A DNA stretch of 64,000 nt, taken from Sphingobacterium sp. CZ-UAM (GTDB lineage: Bacteria; Bacteroidota; Bacteroidia; Sphingobacteriales; Sphingobacteriaceae). The position numbers were made by a program, and so were the translations under genes. Under the pieces are notes generated by a model, which saw only the letters and a program-made list of their open reading frames with translations, ran no database searches and was not told where the DNA came from. The stretch spans positions 868,001-932,000 of the forward strand of contig NZ_MTCM01000001.1 of the NCBI RefSeq assembly GCF_002000245.1, read 5' to 3'. Of the stretch, positions 23,343 to 33,356 are shown piece after piece. Numbering within the stretch: the first letter of the stretch is position 1; each line of letters opens with the position of its first letter.

Positions 23343-25715
23343 ATGGTATATCCATTAAATGCGATAGATAAGCTCGGATTTTTCGAGATAAAAGATAAAA
23401 TAAAACAAAAATGCCTGAGCGAATCAGGTCGAGAATTGGTCGAAAAAATTCAACCCCAAACTCGCTTTGATCAAATAGATCGTTTTTTAAGGCAGACGAG
23501 TGAATTCAAAGATCTTCTTGTCAACGATGCAGCATTTCCAGTCGAAAATTTTTTCCCCTTAAAGTCCATTATTGAAAAGGCGCGGGTGGAAGGTGCTTTT
23601 CTTCTTGAAGAAGAATTTTTCAGGGTCTTGTTGTCCCTGAAAACTGTTTATGCCATCATCCGCTATTTTAACGAAAGGGAAGGTCTCTATCCGAATCTCG
23701 AGGTATTATTCGAGCATTTACCGATAGAGAAAGGAATCATTCGTGATATTGAAATGGTCATCGACGAGCGCGGAAAACTCAAAAATAATGCTTCCCGCTT
23801 ACTGCTTGAGATCAACCAGCAAATACAACGCGCGGAACAAGATGCCCTTAAACGCATAAACAGTATTTTCAAAAATGCACAGGACAACGGTTGGACAGCG
23901 GATGGCAATTTGACTGTGCGCGATGGGCGGCTATGTATTCCTATTTTGGCTGAAAACAAAAGGAAACTTAAAGGGCTAATTCACGATGAATCCGCTACAG
24001 GGCAAACTGCTTATATTGAGCCGGAAGAAGTATTTCAACTCAACAATAAAATTAGGGATCTTGAGTTTGAACGCAGGAGGGAGGTTATCCGGATACTCGT
24101 GGAACTTACGGATAAAGTACGTCCACATCTTCCGTTATTACTGTCTTATCATGGCTTATTGACTAAAGTCGATTTCGTTAGGGCTAAAGCCCTTTTTGCC
24201 TTGGACATCGAGGCGGAGATGCCTGAACTATCTAAAGAAGCTGAAATCAACTTGGTTAATGCTCGTCATCCGTTATTGCTGCTCAACGAACATCATAAAG
24301 GCACTGTAGTTCCATTAAACATACAGATCGATCAGTTGCAACGTGTTATCGTCGTATCTGGTCCAAATGCCGGTGGTAAGTCTGTCTGTATGAAGACAGT
24401 GGGTTTACTACAGATCATGGCGCAATCGGGTTTATTGATCCCCGCTGAACCAACAACGAAAATCGGAGTTTTTAAGCAAATTTTTGCTGATATTGGTGAC
24501 GATCAATCTATCGAAAGTGATCTCAGTACCTATAGTGCGCACTTGTCTAAAATGAAGTATTTTACAGAATTTGCCAATGGACGCACGTTGGTGCTTATTG
24601 ATGAATTCGGTACTGGAACGGACCCTTTATTTGGTGGGCCGATTGCCGAAGCCGTATTGGAAGCGTTGAATAAAAAGCAGATCCGGGGCGTGGTAACAAC
24701 ACACTACTCAAACTTAAAGGTGTTCGCGAGCAATACCTCAGGGCTGGAGAACGCTTCCATGTTATTCGACAACCGTGAGATGCGCCCGATGTATATCCTT
24801 CAGGTCGGCAAACCGGGCAGTTCTTATGCTTTTGAAATCGCTCAGAAAATAGGCTTAGGCAGAGAAATTCTTGAATCTGCCAAAGGCAAAATTGGTGTGC
24901 AACAGAAAAAGGTAGACACCCTGTTGATCGATCTTGAACGGGAAAAGAAGGAAGTATTTGACACGAAAGTTGCCATTAATAAAAGAGAAAAAGAACTTGA
25001 ATCTCTTAAATCGGAATATTTAGAGCTACAAAGTTATCTGGAAGAGAATAAGCGGGTTATCCTGAAAAAAGCGAAAGAGGAAGCACAGGAAATTATCAAA
25101 AATTCCAATAAATTAATTGAGAATACGGTTGCGCAGATTAAGTCAGTGAAAGCTGACAAGGAGAAAACCCGTGAATTACGTAACAATTTGGATCGGGCTT
25201 TAAAAGCCGTTTTACCGAAAGAACAGGCGGCTAAGCAAGTCATAAAAGAAAAAACAACAGATTCCTCGGAACTAAGTATAGGCGACTGGGTGCAAATCAT
25301 TGACAATGGCGCTGAAGCACAGATTGTTGAAATAGCAAAAAACAATTTGATTCTTGCCCTGGGGGAATTGCGTACAGTACAGAAACGAAAAAATGTCATT
25401 AAGCTCGAAGGGAGAGAAAATAAGAAATCCGCTAAAAGTTTATCGAAGTCGTTATCGGCTGGAACGGTAGCGGATTTTAATCCGGAGATTGACCTCCGTG
25501 GTATGCGAACTGAAGATGCACTGCATGAATTAGAAAAAGTACTGGATAGGGCCGTTATGGTAGGCTATCCATCCTTAAAAATTATTCATGGCAAAGGGGA
25601 CGGTATTTTGCGAAAATTCATTCGGGACTATTTACGTAAATACAGCCATGTCAGCCGGTTTGAGGATGAACATCAAGACCGCGGTGGTGATGGAATAACC
25701 TACGCTTATTTATAG
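23343..25715 (+). CDS. mutS2: Endonuclease MutS2
   Basis: MutS-family ATPase with a C-terminal Smr nuclease domain; known members act on branched DNA to limit recombination or on collided ribosomes, not in mismatch repair. The 790 residues show the clamp/lever part, Walker A GPNAGGKSVCMKTVG (about 338-352), Walker B LVLIDEFGTGTDP (about 416-428) and TTHYSNLKV, a long coiled coil (about 520-640), and the Smr domain DLRGMRTEDALHELEKVLDRA...IIHGKGDGILR (about 717-770). The KOW-like strand SIGDWVQIIDNGAEAQIVEI lies between coil and Smr. A terminator follows at 25726-25753. Confidence 0.96.
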   Translation: MVYPLNAIDKLGFFEIKDKIKQKCLSESGRELVEKIQPQTRFDQIDRFLRQTSEFKDLLVNDAAFPVENFFPLKSIIEKARVEGAFLLEEEFFRVLLSLKTVYAIIRYFNEREGLYPNLEVLFEHLPIEKGIIRDIEMVIDERGKLKNNASRLLLEINQQIQRAEQDALKRINSIFKNAQDNGWTADGNLTVRDGRLCIPILAENKRKLKGLIHDESATGQTAYIEPEEVFQLNNKIRDLEFERRREVIRILVELTDKVRPHLPLLLSYHGLLTKVDFVRAKALFALDIEAEMPELSKEAEINLVNARHPLLLLNEHHKGTVVPLNIQIDQLQRVIVVSGPNAGGKSVCMKTVGLLQIMAQSGLLIPAEPTTKIGVFKQIFADIGDDQSIESDLSTYSAHLSKMKYFTEFANGRTLVLIDEFGTGTDPLFGGPIAEAVLEALNKKQIRGVVTTHYSNLKVFASNTSGLENASMLFDNREMRPMYILQVGKPGSSYAFEIAQKIGLGREILESAKGKIGVQQKKVDTLLIDLEREKKEVFDTKVAINKREKELESLKSEYLELQSYLEENKRVILKKAKEEAQEIIKNSNKLIENTVAQIKSVKADKEKTRELRNNLDRALKAVLPKEQAAKQVIKEKTTDSSELSIGDWVQIIDNGAEAQIVEIAKNNLILALGELRTVQKRKNVIKLEGRENKKSAKSLSKSLSAGTVADFNPEIDLRGMRTEDALHELEKVLDRAVMVGYPSLKIIHGKGDGILRKFIRDYLRKYSHVSRFEDEHQDRGGDGITYAYL

Positions 25716-25725
25716 GAAAAGAGAG

Positions 25726-25753
25726 CTCCCATTATTTAAATGGGAGTTTTTTA
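25726..25753 (+). terminator. Terminator after mutS2
   Basis: CTCCCATT (25727-25734) pairs with AATGGGAG (25739-25746) and is followed by TTTTTT. Confidence 0.82.
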
Positions 25754-25777
25754 TATTATCGTCCAACAGCACTTAAA

Positions 25778-26434
25778 ATGGAAAGCATTATTGATTTTTT
25801 GAGTAGTAAGCCTTTACTAAATGCCCTAACTTCGATTTTGTGTGGCAGTTTAATCGGCTTTGAGCGTGAATACAGAAATAAATCGGCTGGATTCCGTACA
25901 GTGGTACTGATCTGCTTTGGCTCTGCCATGTTCACGATTGTATCCTGTTTATTTATTGGCAATAGTACGGATCGGGTTGCTGCCAATATCGTTACAGGTA
26001 TCGGTTTTATAGGAGCAGGAGTTATATTTAAAGGTAAATTATCAGTCAGTGGCCTAACTACTGCAGCTGTTATCTGGGCCACAGCCGGGATTGGAATGTT
26101 TGCCGGATTGGGCGAATTAGTTTATGCAATCTCCTTCGCCATTTTTATGGTGCTTATCCTTGCGCTTTTCCAACGGATAGAAGTATTATTATCGCGTTAC
26201 TATCTAGTGCGTTCATTACATATCAAATTTAGTTCGAATGAATTTTATCATCTACATGAGTTTGAACAAATGGCGATGGATTTTAAAATTAAAGCTTCAC
26301 GCCGTGTAATCGAGAAAATTAGTGGAAAACTGGAAGTAATGTATGATATTTCCGGAAAAATGACAGATTTAGACCGTTTTAATCAACAGCTCGCAAGTTC
26401 ACTTGTAATTGATGAGTTTTATTATAATAAATAA
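25778..26434 (+). CDS. MgtC/SapB family membrane protein
   Basis: A 218-residue inner-membrane protein of the MgtC/SapB family. Four to five hydrophobic segments lie in the first 130 residues, with the family motifs CGSLIGFEREYRNKSAGFRT (about 22-41), GFIGAGVIFKGK (about 74-85) and SGLTTAAVIWATAGIGMFAGLG (about 89-110). The C-terminal part (about 145-218) is a soluble ACT-like domain, less conserved. Some MgtC proteins help growth at low magnesium or inhibit the F-type ATP synthase; the role of this one is unknown. It sits just after the mutS2 terminator and has no obvious partner. Confidence 0.93.
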   Translation: MESIIDFLSSKPLLNALTSILCGSLIGFEREYRNKSAGFRTVVLICFGSAMFTIVSCLFIGNSTDRVAANIVTGIGFIGAGVIFKGKLSVSGLTTAAVIWATAGIGMFAGLGELVYAISFAIFMVLILALFQRIEVLLSRYYLVRSLHIKFSSNEFYHLHEFEQMAMDFKIKASRRVIEKISGKLEVMYDISGKMTDLDRFNQQLASSLVIDEFYYNK

Positions 26435-26468
26435 AACCCATCAATTTTTTCAGGATAAAATCAAACTG

Positions 26469-26807
26469 TTAAGCTGTCTGGTCTTTGCCACCAAAGGTGA
26501 TCATTACCATACCCACAATAATAACAAACATACCGACTACCTGCTGCCAACTAAGTGGGCTTTTGAAATACAACGCCATGGCCAGCTGGACAGTTAAAAA
26601 AGTCCCGCCTGAACACAATGCAATAACTATAGGCTGCGAGACATTTTTAAAAAGTTGGATAAGAAACCAGCTTGCGGAAAGCAAAATAATATTTCCAATA
26701 ATCAACGCAGCCCATTTATACTTTGGATGAATTCCACCTAGTTTAAATAGGATAGAGGATACAATCTGGCAAGTCCAAAATGCTGCGAAATAAAGATAGT
26801 TTAACAT
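26469..26807 (-). CDS. Small four-helix drug/metabolite-transporter-like membrane protein
   Basis: A 112-residue protein with four predicted membrane helices (about 3-20, 30-50, 57-77, 86-104). The helix number and the pattern WFLIQLFKNVSQPIVIALCSGGTFLTVQLAMALYFKSPLSWQQVVGMFVIIVGMVMI resemble single-domain EmrE-like members of the DMT superfamily, which act as antiparallel dimers. The charged residue in helix 1 that EmrE uses (Glu14) is not evident, so drug export should not be assumed. It lies eight bases after the stop of the upstream 81-residue gene, on the same strand. Confidence 0.78.
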   Translation of the reverse strand: MLNYLYFAAFWTCQIVSSILFKLGGIHPKYKWAALIIGNIILLSASWFLIQLFKNVSQPIVIALCSGGTFLTVQLAMALYFKSPLSWQQVVGMFVIIVGMVMITFGGKDQTA

Positions 26808-26815
26808 AATTGCTA

Positions 26816-27061
26816 CTATTCGTATCTACTGTAAGCACTGTTAAATGATTGACGCATTAAAGCAAACTGATCTAACACACTTTTAAGAAATTCCTCATCA
26901 AGTAATTCAAAGACACCATTTACGCCGCCTATGATATCAACTTCTGCAATTTTATAGGATTGCTCCAGATTTCCCTGTTCAAATTTGATAATGAATTTCT
27001 GGTTCATTCCAAAAATGGAAATCTTGCAATCAGGATGGGGGAGTTCCGCTATTAATCTCAT
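26816..27061 (-). CDS. Hypothetical 81-residue protein
   Basis: I do not recognise this small cytosolic protein. Start Met at 27059-27061 gives MRLIAELPHPDCKISIFGMN and an alternating strand pattern (KFIIKFEQGNLEQSYKIAEVDI, then helical LDEEFLKSVLDQFALMRQSF). A longer frame begins 16 codons upstream, but its extension lies within the A-run beside the gdhA terminator and does not look like protein. Probably co-transcribed with the four-helix protein 8 bases downstream. Confidence 0.7.
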   Translation of the reverse strand: MRLIAELPHPDCKISIFGMNQKFIIKFEQGNLEQSYKIAEVDIIGGVNGVFELLDEEFLKSVLDQFALMRQSFNSAYSRYE

Positions 27062-27094
27062 GTAATCTCTTGTTTTAAAATTACCATAAAAGTA

Positions 27095-27129
27095 TAAAAA
27101 AACGCCCAAATGAAATACATTTGAGCGTT
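27095..27129 (-). terminator. Terminator after gdhA
   Basis: AACGCCCAAATG (27101-27112) against CATTTGAGCGTT (27118-27129), loop AAATA; one G-U pair when read on the minus strand. The minus strand continues with a run of T (the A-run 27095-27102). Confidence 0.82.
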
Positions 27130-27160
27130 CAGGATTATGATATGATTAGAAAAAGGCTGA

Positions 27161-28495
<1,335 letters not shown>

Positions 28496-28525
28496 TTAAT
28501 TAGTAAAATTTCCCTTTGGCTGGCA

Positions 28526-28556
28526 CTAATTTATGTGTTTTTTAATAAAAAACCAA
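28526..28556 (-). promoter_or_regulatory. Candidate promoter of gdhA
   Basis: On the minus strand TTG (28554-28556), 20 bases, then TAAATTAG (28526-28533), one mismatch to TAnnTTTG. The gene begins 33 bases downstream of the -7 box. Confidence 0.42.
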
Positions 28557-29011
28557 TTTTCATTCATTATTTACAAAAATTTAGTTGGTATAATGAAATT
28601 TCAAATTCTTTATAATATGCTTGTTTGTGTTTGACTGTAGCGATTTTTAGTGAAAATTAGATCATTTGAGTATTTTATTCGATAATACGGTTAAAAAAAA
28701 GAATCATTTTCGTTTTTACAACGAAATACATAAAATATAGCATTTTATTATGTAATTCTGGTCGTAATAAATTTTAATTTTTATAAAAGCTTATGAATTA
28801 ACCATAAGTTATTCAATTGGATTGGTTTGGACATATATAGACGCGATTGGAAAGAAGAATAAAAATGGCTATGGTAATATTTCAATACAATTGTATTAAG
28901 TATGTTGTGAAACAGGGAGGTTTAAAAGAATTATTATTTAACATAATATAAATTATAATAACAATAGACATTGCGGGATCTAAAAGATTTATAGACTTAC
29001 ATACTTTATAT
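28557..29011. other. AT-rich intergenic region between gdhA and cysN (about 600 bp gap)
   Basis: No convincing gene on either strand. It is strongly AT-rich. The only start-to-stop frame of note is a 28-codon one near 28865-28951, with no motif, preceded by nothing resembling a ribosome site. No CRISPR-like or tandem repeat is visible. A small RNA cannot be excluded from sequence alone. Confidence 0.6.
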
Positions 29012-29047
29012 AAAAAAAGGAATCCGAGCTTTTCACCCAGATTCCTT
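29012..29047 (-). terminator. Terminator after the sulfate-assimilation operon
   Basis: AAGGAATC (29017-29024) and GATTCCTT (29040-29047) form a perfect 8-bp stem around 15 bases. On the minus strand it is followed by a T-run (A-run 29012-29018), directly after cysN. Confidence 0.75.
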
Positions 29048-29088
29048 AATAAATATTTAGGTTGAATATTTACAGATTAAAAATATAA

Positions 29089-30333
29089 TTAATCAACAGC
29101 CTGTATCATCAAAGCGCCAACAGTTAGATTAGTCCTTGGATCGATGATGATTGCTTGTGAATTTGCAGAATTTTCGGCTTGCAGATCAAACACAAGATTT
29201 TCTGCTGATTTAATAGCTATCCGGCCAATATCATTAAGCTTGATAGTTTCATCAAAAACTTTTTCCTGTGTATTGATATCAAATTTATAAAGCACATCAA
29301 CTATCTTTATTTTTGTGAGTTTACTATGGCTCTGAACCAAGTAAATCTGTTCCGTATCCAAAGGTTTGTTATCAAACCAGCATACATTTGCCTGAATATT
29401 ACGTTCAAATTTTGGTTGCTTTTCAACGTTTGCAATTGTATCGCCGCGACTGATATCCACATCATCCGTTAAATGAAGAATAACTGACTGTCCATTTTCT
29501 GCACGCTCAAGTTGTAGGCCATTAAATTCTATTGCTTTTACAGTGCTATATGTTTCCGAAGGATAAATAATCACCTGATCGCCAACAGCAAGCCCCTCTC
29601 CCAACACTCTGCCAGCATATCCCCTATAATCATGCAGATCATCCGTTTGTGGTCTTACAACCCATTGCACCGGGAATCTCCAATTCGCGGCCTGATTTTC
29701 ATGGATTTCAACGTTTTCCAAATAATCCAAGAGTGATTCTCCTGAATACCAGAGCATACGATCAGATTTATGAACGATATTATCCCCCTTCAATGCGGAT
29801 ACTGGGATAAAGTCAACATCCTGAAGTCCTAGATTGGCAGCCAATTGTAGATAATCATGTTTGATTTGTTCAAAAACAGTGGCGCTATAGTCAACCATAT
29901 CCATTTTATTAACACAAACCAGTATTTGTTTCATTGCTAATAATTTAGCAATGAAGGAATGTCTTTTTGTTTGCTCAATGACTCCCTTCCGTGCGTCAAC
30001 TAAGATGATAATCAATTCGGAATTTGAAGCACCGGTAACCATATTTCGCGTATATTGGATATGTCCAGGAGCATCTGCGATGATGTATTTTCGATTATCT
30101 GTCTGAAAATATTTATAGGCAACATCGATCGTTATTCCTTGCTCACGTTCTGCTTTTAGTCCATCCGTTAAGATCGCTAAATCTACGGTTCCATCGTCAT
30201 TTTTCCTATTCGCGCGTTGTATCGCTTCCAATTGATCGTCCAAAATAGAATTGGTATCATATAGCAGTCGACCTATCAAGGTACTTTTACCATCGTCTAC
30301 CGAACCAGCTGTTATAAATTTCAATATATTCAT
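29089..30333 (-). CDS. cysN: Sulfate adenylyltransferase subunit 1 (GTPase, CysN)
   Basis: Large, GTP-hydrolysing subunit of ATP sulfurylase; GTP hydrolysis drives formation of adenosine 5'-phosphosulfate (APS). Start Met at 30331-30333 gives MNILKFITAGSVDDGKSTLIGRL, with the G1 loop GSVDDGKS, then G3 DAPGHIQY, G4 NKMD and the EF-Tu-like second and third domains (VQWVVRPQTDDLHDYRGYAGRVLGEGLAVGDQV). The length is 414 residues. There is no C-terminal APS kinase (CysC) fusion. It is the last gene of the operon, 37 bases after cysD, and is followed by a terminator. Confidence 0.95.
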   Translation of the reverse strand: MNILKFITAGSVDDGKSTLIGRLLYDTNSILDDQLEAIQRANRKNDDGTVDLAILTDGLKAEREQGITIDVAYKYFQTDNRKYIIADAPGHIQYTRNMVTGASNSELIIILVDARKGVIEQTKRHSFIAKLLAMKQILVCVNKMDMVDYSATVFEQIKHDYLQLAANLGLQDVDFIPVSALKGDNIVHKSDRMLWYSGESLLDYLENVEIHENQAANWRFPVQWVVRPQTDDLHDYRGYAGRVLGEGLAVGDQVIIYPSETYSTVKAIEFNGLQLERAENGQSVILHLTDDVDISRGDTIANVEKQPKFERNIQANVCWFDNKPLDTEQIYLVQSHSKLTKIKIVDVLYKFDINTQEKVFDETIKLNDIGRIAIKSAENLVFDLQAENSANSQAIIIDPRTNLTVGALMIQAVD

Positions 30334-30370
30334 TGTTGTCAATATCAAGTATTAAATTGGGGTTGAAGAA

Positions 30371-31261
30371 TTAAAAATAACCCTGTTTTTTACGCTCTTC
30401 CATTGCTGCTTCAGATACTTTATCATCCATACGTGCTCCACGTTCACTAACTGTCGAAGCCTTGATTTCCGCGATGATATCATCGAGTGCTTTGGCGGTG
30501 GAATCTACTGCCGCGGTACAGGTCATATCGCCCACAGTTCTGAAACGAACAGATTTAGTCTCAACAACATCCTCATCATCAATATTCAAAAAGGGTGCAG
30601 CCGCCATTAATTGCCCATTCCGGGTAATTACTTCCCGTTCATGACTAAAATAAATGGATGGTAAGGCTATTTGCTCGCGCTTGATGTAATTCCAGACATC
30701 GAGCTCCGTCCAGTTTGAAATTGGGAAGACGCGCACATTTTCGCCTTTGTTGATCTTGCCATTAAAAATGCTCCATAGTTCTGGTCTTTGTCTTTTCGGA
30801 TCCCATTGCCCAAATTCATCACGAACTGAGAAAATACGTTCTTTTGCGCGTGCTTTTTCCTCATCCCGACGAGCGCCACCGATACAGGCATCAAAACCGT
30901 ATTTGGAGATTGTATCCAATAAGGTTACCGTCTGAAGCGCGTTACGGCTTGCATTTTTGCCTTTTTGCTCAACTACCTTGCCCTGATCTATGCTTTCTTG
31001 TACATAACCGACAATTAGCTTTTCGCCGATCTCTTCAATTATGGAATCCCGGAAAGCAATTGTCTCGGGAAAATTATGCCCTGTATCGATATGAACCAAT
31101 GGAAAAGGAAATTTACCTGGCCTAAATGCTTTTTTTGCCAAATGAACCAAAGTAATGGAATCTTTTCCGCCTGAGAATAATAACGCTGGCTTTTCAAATT
31201 GTCCGGCGACTTCCCTTAATATATATATTGCTTCCGCTTCTAAATGATCTAAATAGTCCAT
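30371..31261 (-). CDS. cysD: Sulfate adenylyltransferase subunit 2 (CysD)
   Basis: Catalytic subunit of ATP sulfurylase, which makes APS from ATP and sulfate with CysN. From the Met at 31259-31261 the protein is 296 residues and begins MDYLDHLEAEAIYILREVAG, the family N-terminus. The PP-loop SGGKDSITLVHLAKKAF (about 31-47) and the C-terminal GCTAAVDSTAKALDDIIAEIKAS-like segment (here DMTCTAAVDSTA) mark the N-type ATP pyrophosphatase fold. The final RMDDKVSEAAMEERKKQGYF is the usual end. An upstream Met would add 19 residues over the gap to cysH and is not favoured. Confidence 0.96.
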   Translation of the reverse strand: MDYLDHLEAEAIYILREVAGQFEKPALLFSGGKDSITLVHLAKKAFRPGKFPFPLVHIDTGHNFPETIAFRDSIIEEIGEKLIVGYVQESIDQGKVVEQKGKNASRNALQTVTLLDTISKYGFDACIGGARRDEEKARAKERIFSVRDEFGQWDPKRQRPELWSIFNGKINKGENVRVFPISNWTELDVWNYIKREQIALPSIYFSHEREVITRNGQLMAAAPFLNIDDEDVVETKSVRFRTVGDMTCTAAVDSTAKALDDIIAEIKASTVSERGARMDDKVSEAAMEERKKQGYF

Positions 31262-31314
31262 TTTTTGAAATAATAAAATTAAATTTAATGAATTTGGATG
31301 TACAATTTTCAGGA

Positions 31315-32016
31315 TCAAGATTTAACCGCATGTAAACCACATTCTTTTTTACTCTGATCTTCCCACCACCATCTTCCTGCCCGGAAATCCTCACCTTCCT
31401 GAATAGCCCTTGTACAGGGTTGGCAACCTATGCTCGGAAAGCCTTTGTCGTGTAAGACATTATAGGGTATATATTGTTCCTGACAATACTTTTTCACCTG
31501 TTCAAAAGTCCAGTCAAATAAAGGATGGATTTTAATGATATCGTTAACCTCATCATATTCTATAAAATCCATATCATGCCTATTAGCTGATTGTTCGGAA
31601 CGGATACCCGTAATCCAAATTTTCTTTCCTTTAATCGCGCGTTGTAGTGGTTCAATTTTCCTGATCCGACAACATTCCTTACGGTTTTCAACAGATTCAT
31701 AAAAGGAATTTGGTCCGTTTTTACTGATAAAATCTTCCAGTAATGTGGTATCCGGTGTATATGTTTTGATATTTAATTGATATCGTTCGAGTGTACGGCT
31801 CCATAAGGAGTATGTCTCTTTGAACAGTCGGCCGGTATCGAGTGTGAAAATATCGATTCCGATATTATTTTTGCCGATCCATTCAGTAATAATCTGATCT
31901 TCTATCCCAAAGGAAGTTGAAAAAACAACTTCTGAGGGATACAATGACGCAATTACCTGTAGCATTTCCGCCCCTTTTTTACCGCCAATAATTTCTTTAA
32001 TTTCCTTAACGTTCAT
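31315..32016 (-). CDS. cysH: Adenylylsulfate (APS) reductase, iron-sulfur type, CysH family
   Basis: Reduces activated sulfate to sulfite. The 233-residue protein has the CysH fold with the P-loop-like FSTSFGIEDQII and the catalytic C-terminal ECGLH motif (about 225-229). Decisive for substrate are the [4Fe-4S] ligands: the CC pair in KECCRIRKIEPL (about 132-143) and CxxC in GCQPCTRAIQEGEDFRAGRWWWE (about 198-220). Enzymes with this CC...CxxC set reduce APS directly, while the cluster-free type uses PAPS. The absence of an APS kinase gene in the operon agrees. The start overlaps the siroheme gene by 11 bases. Confidence 0.94.
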   Translation of the reverse strand: MNVKEIKEIIGGKKGAEMLQVIASLYPSEVVFSTSFGIEDQIITEWIGKNNIGIDIFTLDTGRLFKETYSLWSRTLERYQLNIKTYTPDTTLLEDFISKNGPNSFYESVENRKECCRIRKIEPLQRAIKGKKIWITGIRSEQSANRHDMDFIEYDEVNDIIKIHPLFDWTFEQVKKYCQEQYIPYNVLHDKGFPSIGCQPCTRAIQEGEDFRAGRWWWEDQSKKECGLHAVKS

Positions 32017-32584
32017 GACGTAATATATTTTTGGTATGTTCGTTCAGTTTCTTGACTTTAAATTCAAAGTCTCCTCTCAGCTGTTCACGATATTCGCTCA
32101 TCAGTGAAAGTGTTTCGTCGATTTCCTCGGGTAACAGATCGTTGAGCAGTTCCTTAACCCGTTTTGCGATCGTTGGTGATTTGCCGTTGGTGGAAATCGC
32201 TACTTTCAAATTACCTTTAGTAACAATAGATCCCAAATAAAAATCACAGAGATCTGGTTTATCCGCCGCATTAAAAAGAATATTATGAAGGGATGTTAGC
32301 TTACGCAGCTCATCATTCAGCTCCATATTATTTGTCGCAGCAATAACAAGTTGTTTATTTTCAATGTCACTCGCCTCAAATGGTCGGATATAAAGTTGCA
32401 CATGGGGATAAATCTCGAGCAATTGCTTAAACTCCGGAACGATCTCTTTCGCGACAACTGTCAGTTGCAATGTCTCGTCGTTGGCGATCAGTGCCTGGAA
32501 TTTTTCCAGCGCAACTTTTCCTCCTCCAATTAATAAAGTATGGACCTGGTCAAGCTTGACGAATATGGGAAATAGGTGATTCAT
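32006..32584 (-). CDS. Precorrin-2 dehydrogenase / sirohydrochlorin ferrochelatase (Met8/CysG N-terminal type)
   Basis: Bifunctional NAD+-dependent dehydrogenase and ferrochelatase that turns precorrin-2 into siroheme. The 192-residue protein shows the Rossmann start FPIFVKLDQVHTLLIGGGKVALEKFQALIAND (about 5-36), LVIAATNNMELNDELRKLT, and the family segment CDFYLGSIVTKGNLKVAISTNGKSPTIAKRVKELL (about 112-146). It matches the stand-alone Met8-like form rather than a full CysG, with the methyltransferase encoded separately by the gene 2 bases upstream in the operon. Siroheme is the prosthetic group of the reductase at the start of the operon. Confidence 0.93.
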   Translation of the reverse strand: MNHLFPIFVKLDQVHTLLIGGGKVALEKFQALIANDETLQLTVVAKEIVPEFKQLLEIYPHVQLYIRPFEASDIENKQLVIAATNNMELNDELRKLTSLHNILFNAADKPDLCDFYLGSIVTKGNLKVAISTNGKSPTIAKRVKELLNDLLPEEIDETLSLMSEYREQLRGDFEFKVKKLNEHTKNILRHER

Positions 32585-32586
32585 CT

Positions 32587-33345
32587 TTATAATGCAAGCG
32601 CTTTTTCTTTAATCTGTTGAAACGACCTGTGTTTGGCGACCACTTCACCGATAATAATAATAGCTGGCACTCCGATTCTCTTTTCAGTAGACTCGTCGAG
32701 GATATTATCAATTGTACCTAACACAACCTTTTCATTAGGCAACGAGCCATTCTGAATCAAGGCAATTGGCAGATTATGAAGATTTTTATCTTTATAAATG
32801 TTCACAATCTCCGCTAATTTTCCATAACCCATCAAAACGACTACGGTCGCATTGGAAGCTGCAGCTAGCTGTAGGTCGTTGGATAAACTACCATCAGATT
32901 TTGAACCTGTTATTACCCAAAAACTTTCACTGATCCCTCTGTAAGTTAATGGGATTTGTTGTAATCCTGTCAGGCCAATCGCTGACGAAATACCCGGTAC
33001 GACTGCCGTTTCAATACCGTATTGCGCCACATAATCAATCTCCTCACCACCTCGTCCGAAAACAAAGGGATCCCCGCCTTTCAGACGCACCACATGTCCA
33101 TAATTTAACGCATAGTCAACCAGTAGACGATTGATCTCATCTTGTGATGTCGAAAGCTGTTCGGCACGTTTTCCAACATAAATCTTTATACAATCTGCTT
33201 TTGCATAATCCAATAATTCATCATTGACCAGGGCGTCATATAAAATAACATCCGCTTTCTGGATCGCTTTGATGCCTTTTAGGCTAATCAACTCCGGATC
33301 TCCCGGCCCTGCGCCTACTAAAGTTACTTTTGCTTCTATCGACAT
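32587..33345 (-). CDS. cobA: Uroporphyrinogen-III C-methyltransferase
   Basis: SAM-dependent enzyme making precorrin-2 from uroporphyrinogen III, the entry point to siroheme. The 252-residue protein has the signatures VGAGPGDPELISLKGIKAIQKADVILYDALV (about 10-40), VVRLKGGDPFVFGRGGEEI (about 84-102) and VVPGISSAIG, followed by IPLTYRG. It is the short type without the CysG N-terminal domain. A purine-rich AGGAGG lies just upstream of its ATG, rare among host genes in the window. Next in the operon is the ferrochelatase/dehydrogenase, giving a complete siroheme route from uroporphyrinogen III. Confidence 0.95.
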   Translation of the reverse strand: MSIEAKVTLVGAGPGDPELISLKGIKAIQKADVILYDALVNDELLDYAKADCIKIYVGKRAEQLSTSQDEINRLLVDYALNYGHVVRLKGGDPFVFGRGGEEIDYVAQYGIETAVVPGISSAIGLTGLQQIPLTYRGISESFWVITGSKSDGSLSNDLQLAAASNATVVVLMGYGKLAEIVNIYKDKNLHNLPIALIQNGSLPNEKVVLGTIDNILDESTEKRIGVPAIIIIGEVVAKHRSFQQIKEKALAL

Positions 33346-33356
33346 TCCATTCCCTC

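Noticed and set aside
28865..28951. 28-codon frame in the gdhA-cysN gap
   Set aside because: Short, no motif, no start signal; expected by chance in AT-rich sequence.
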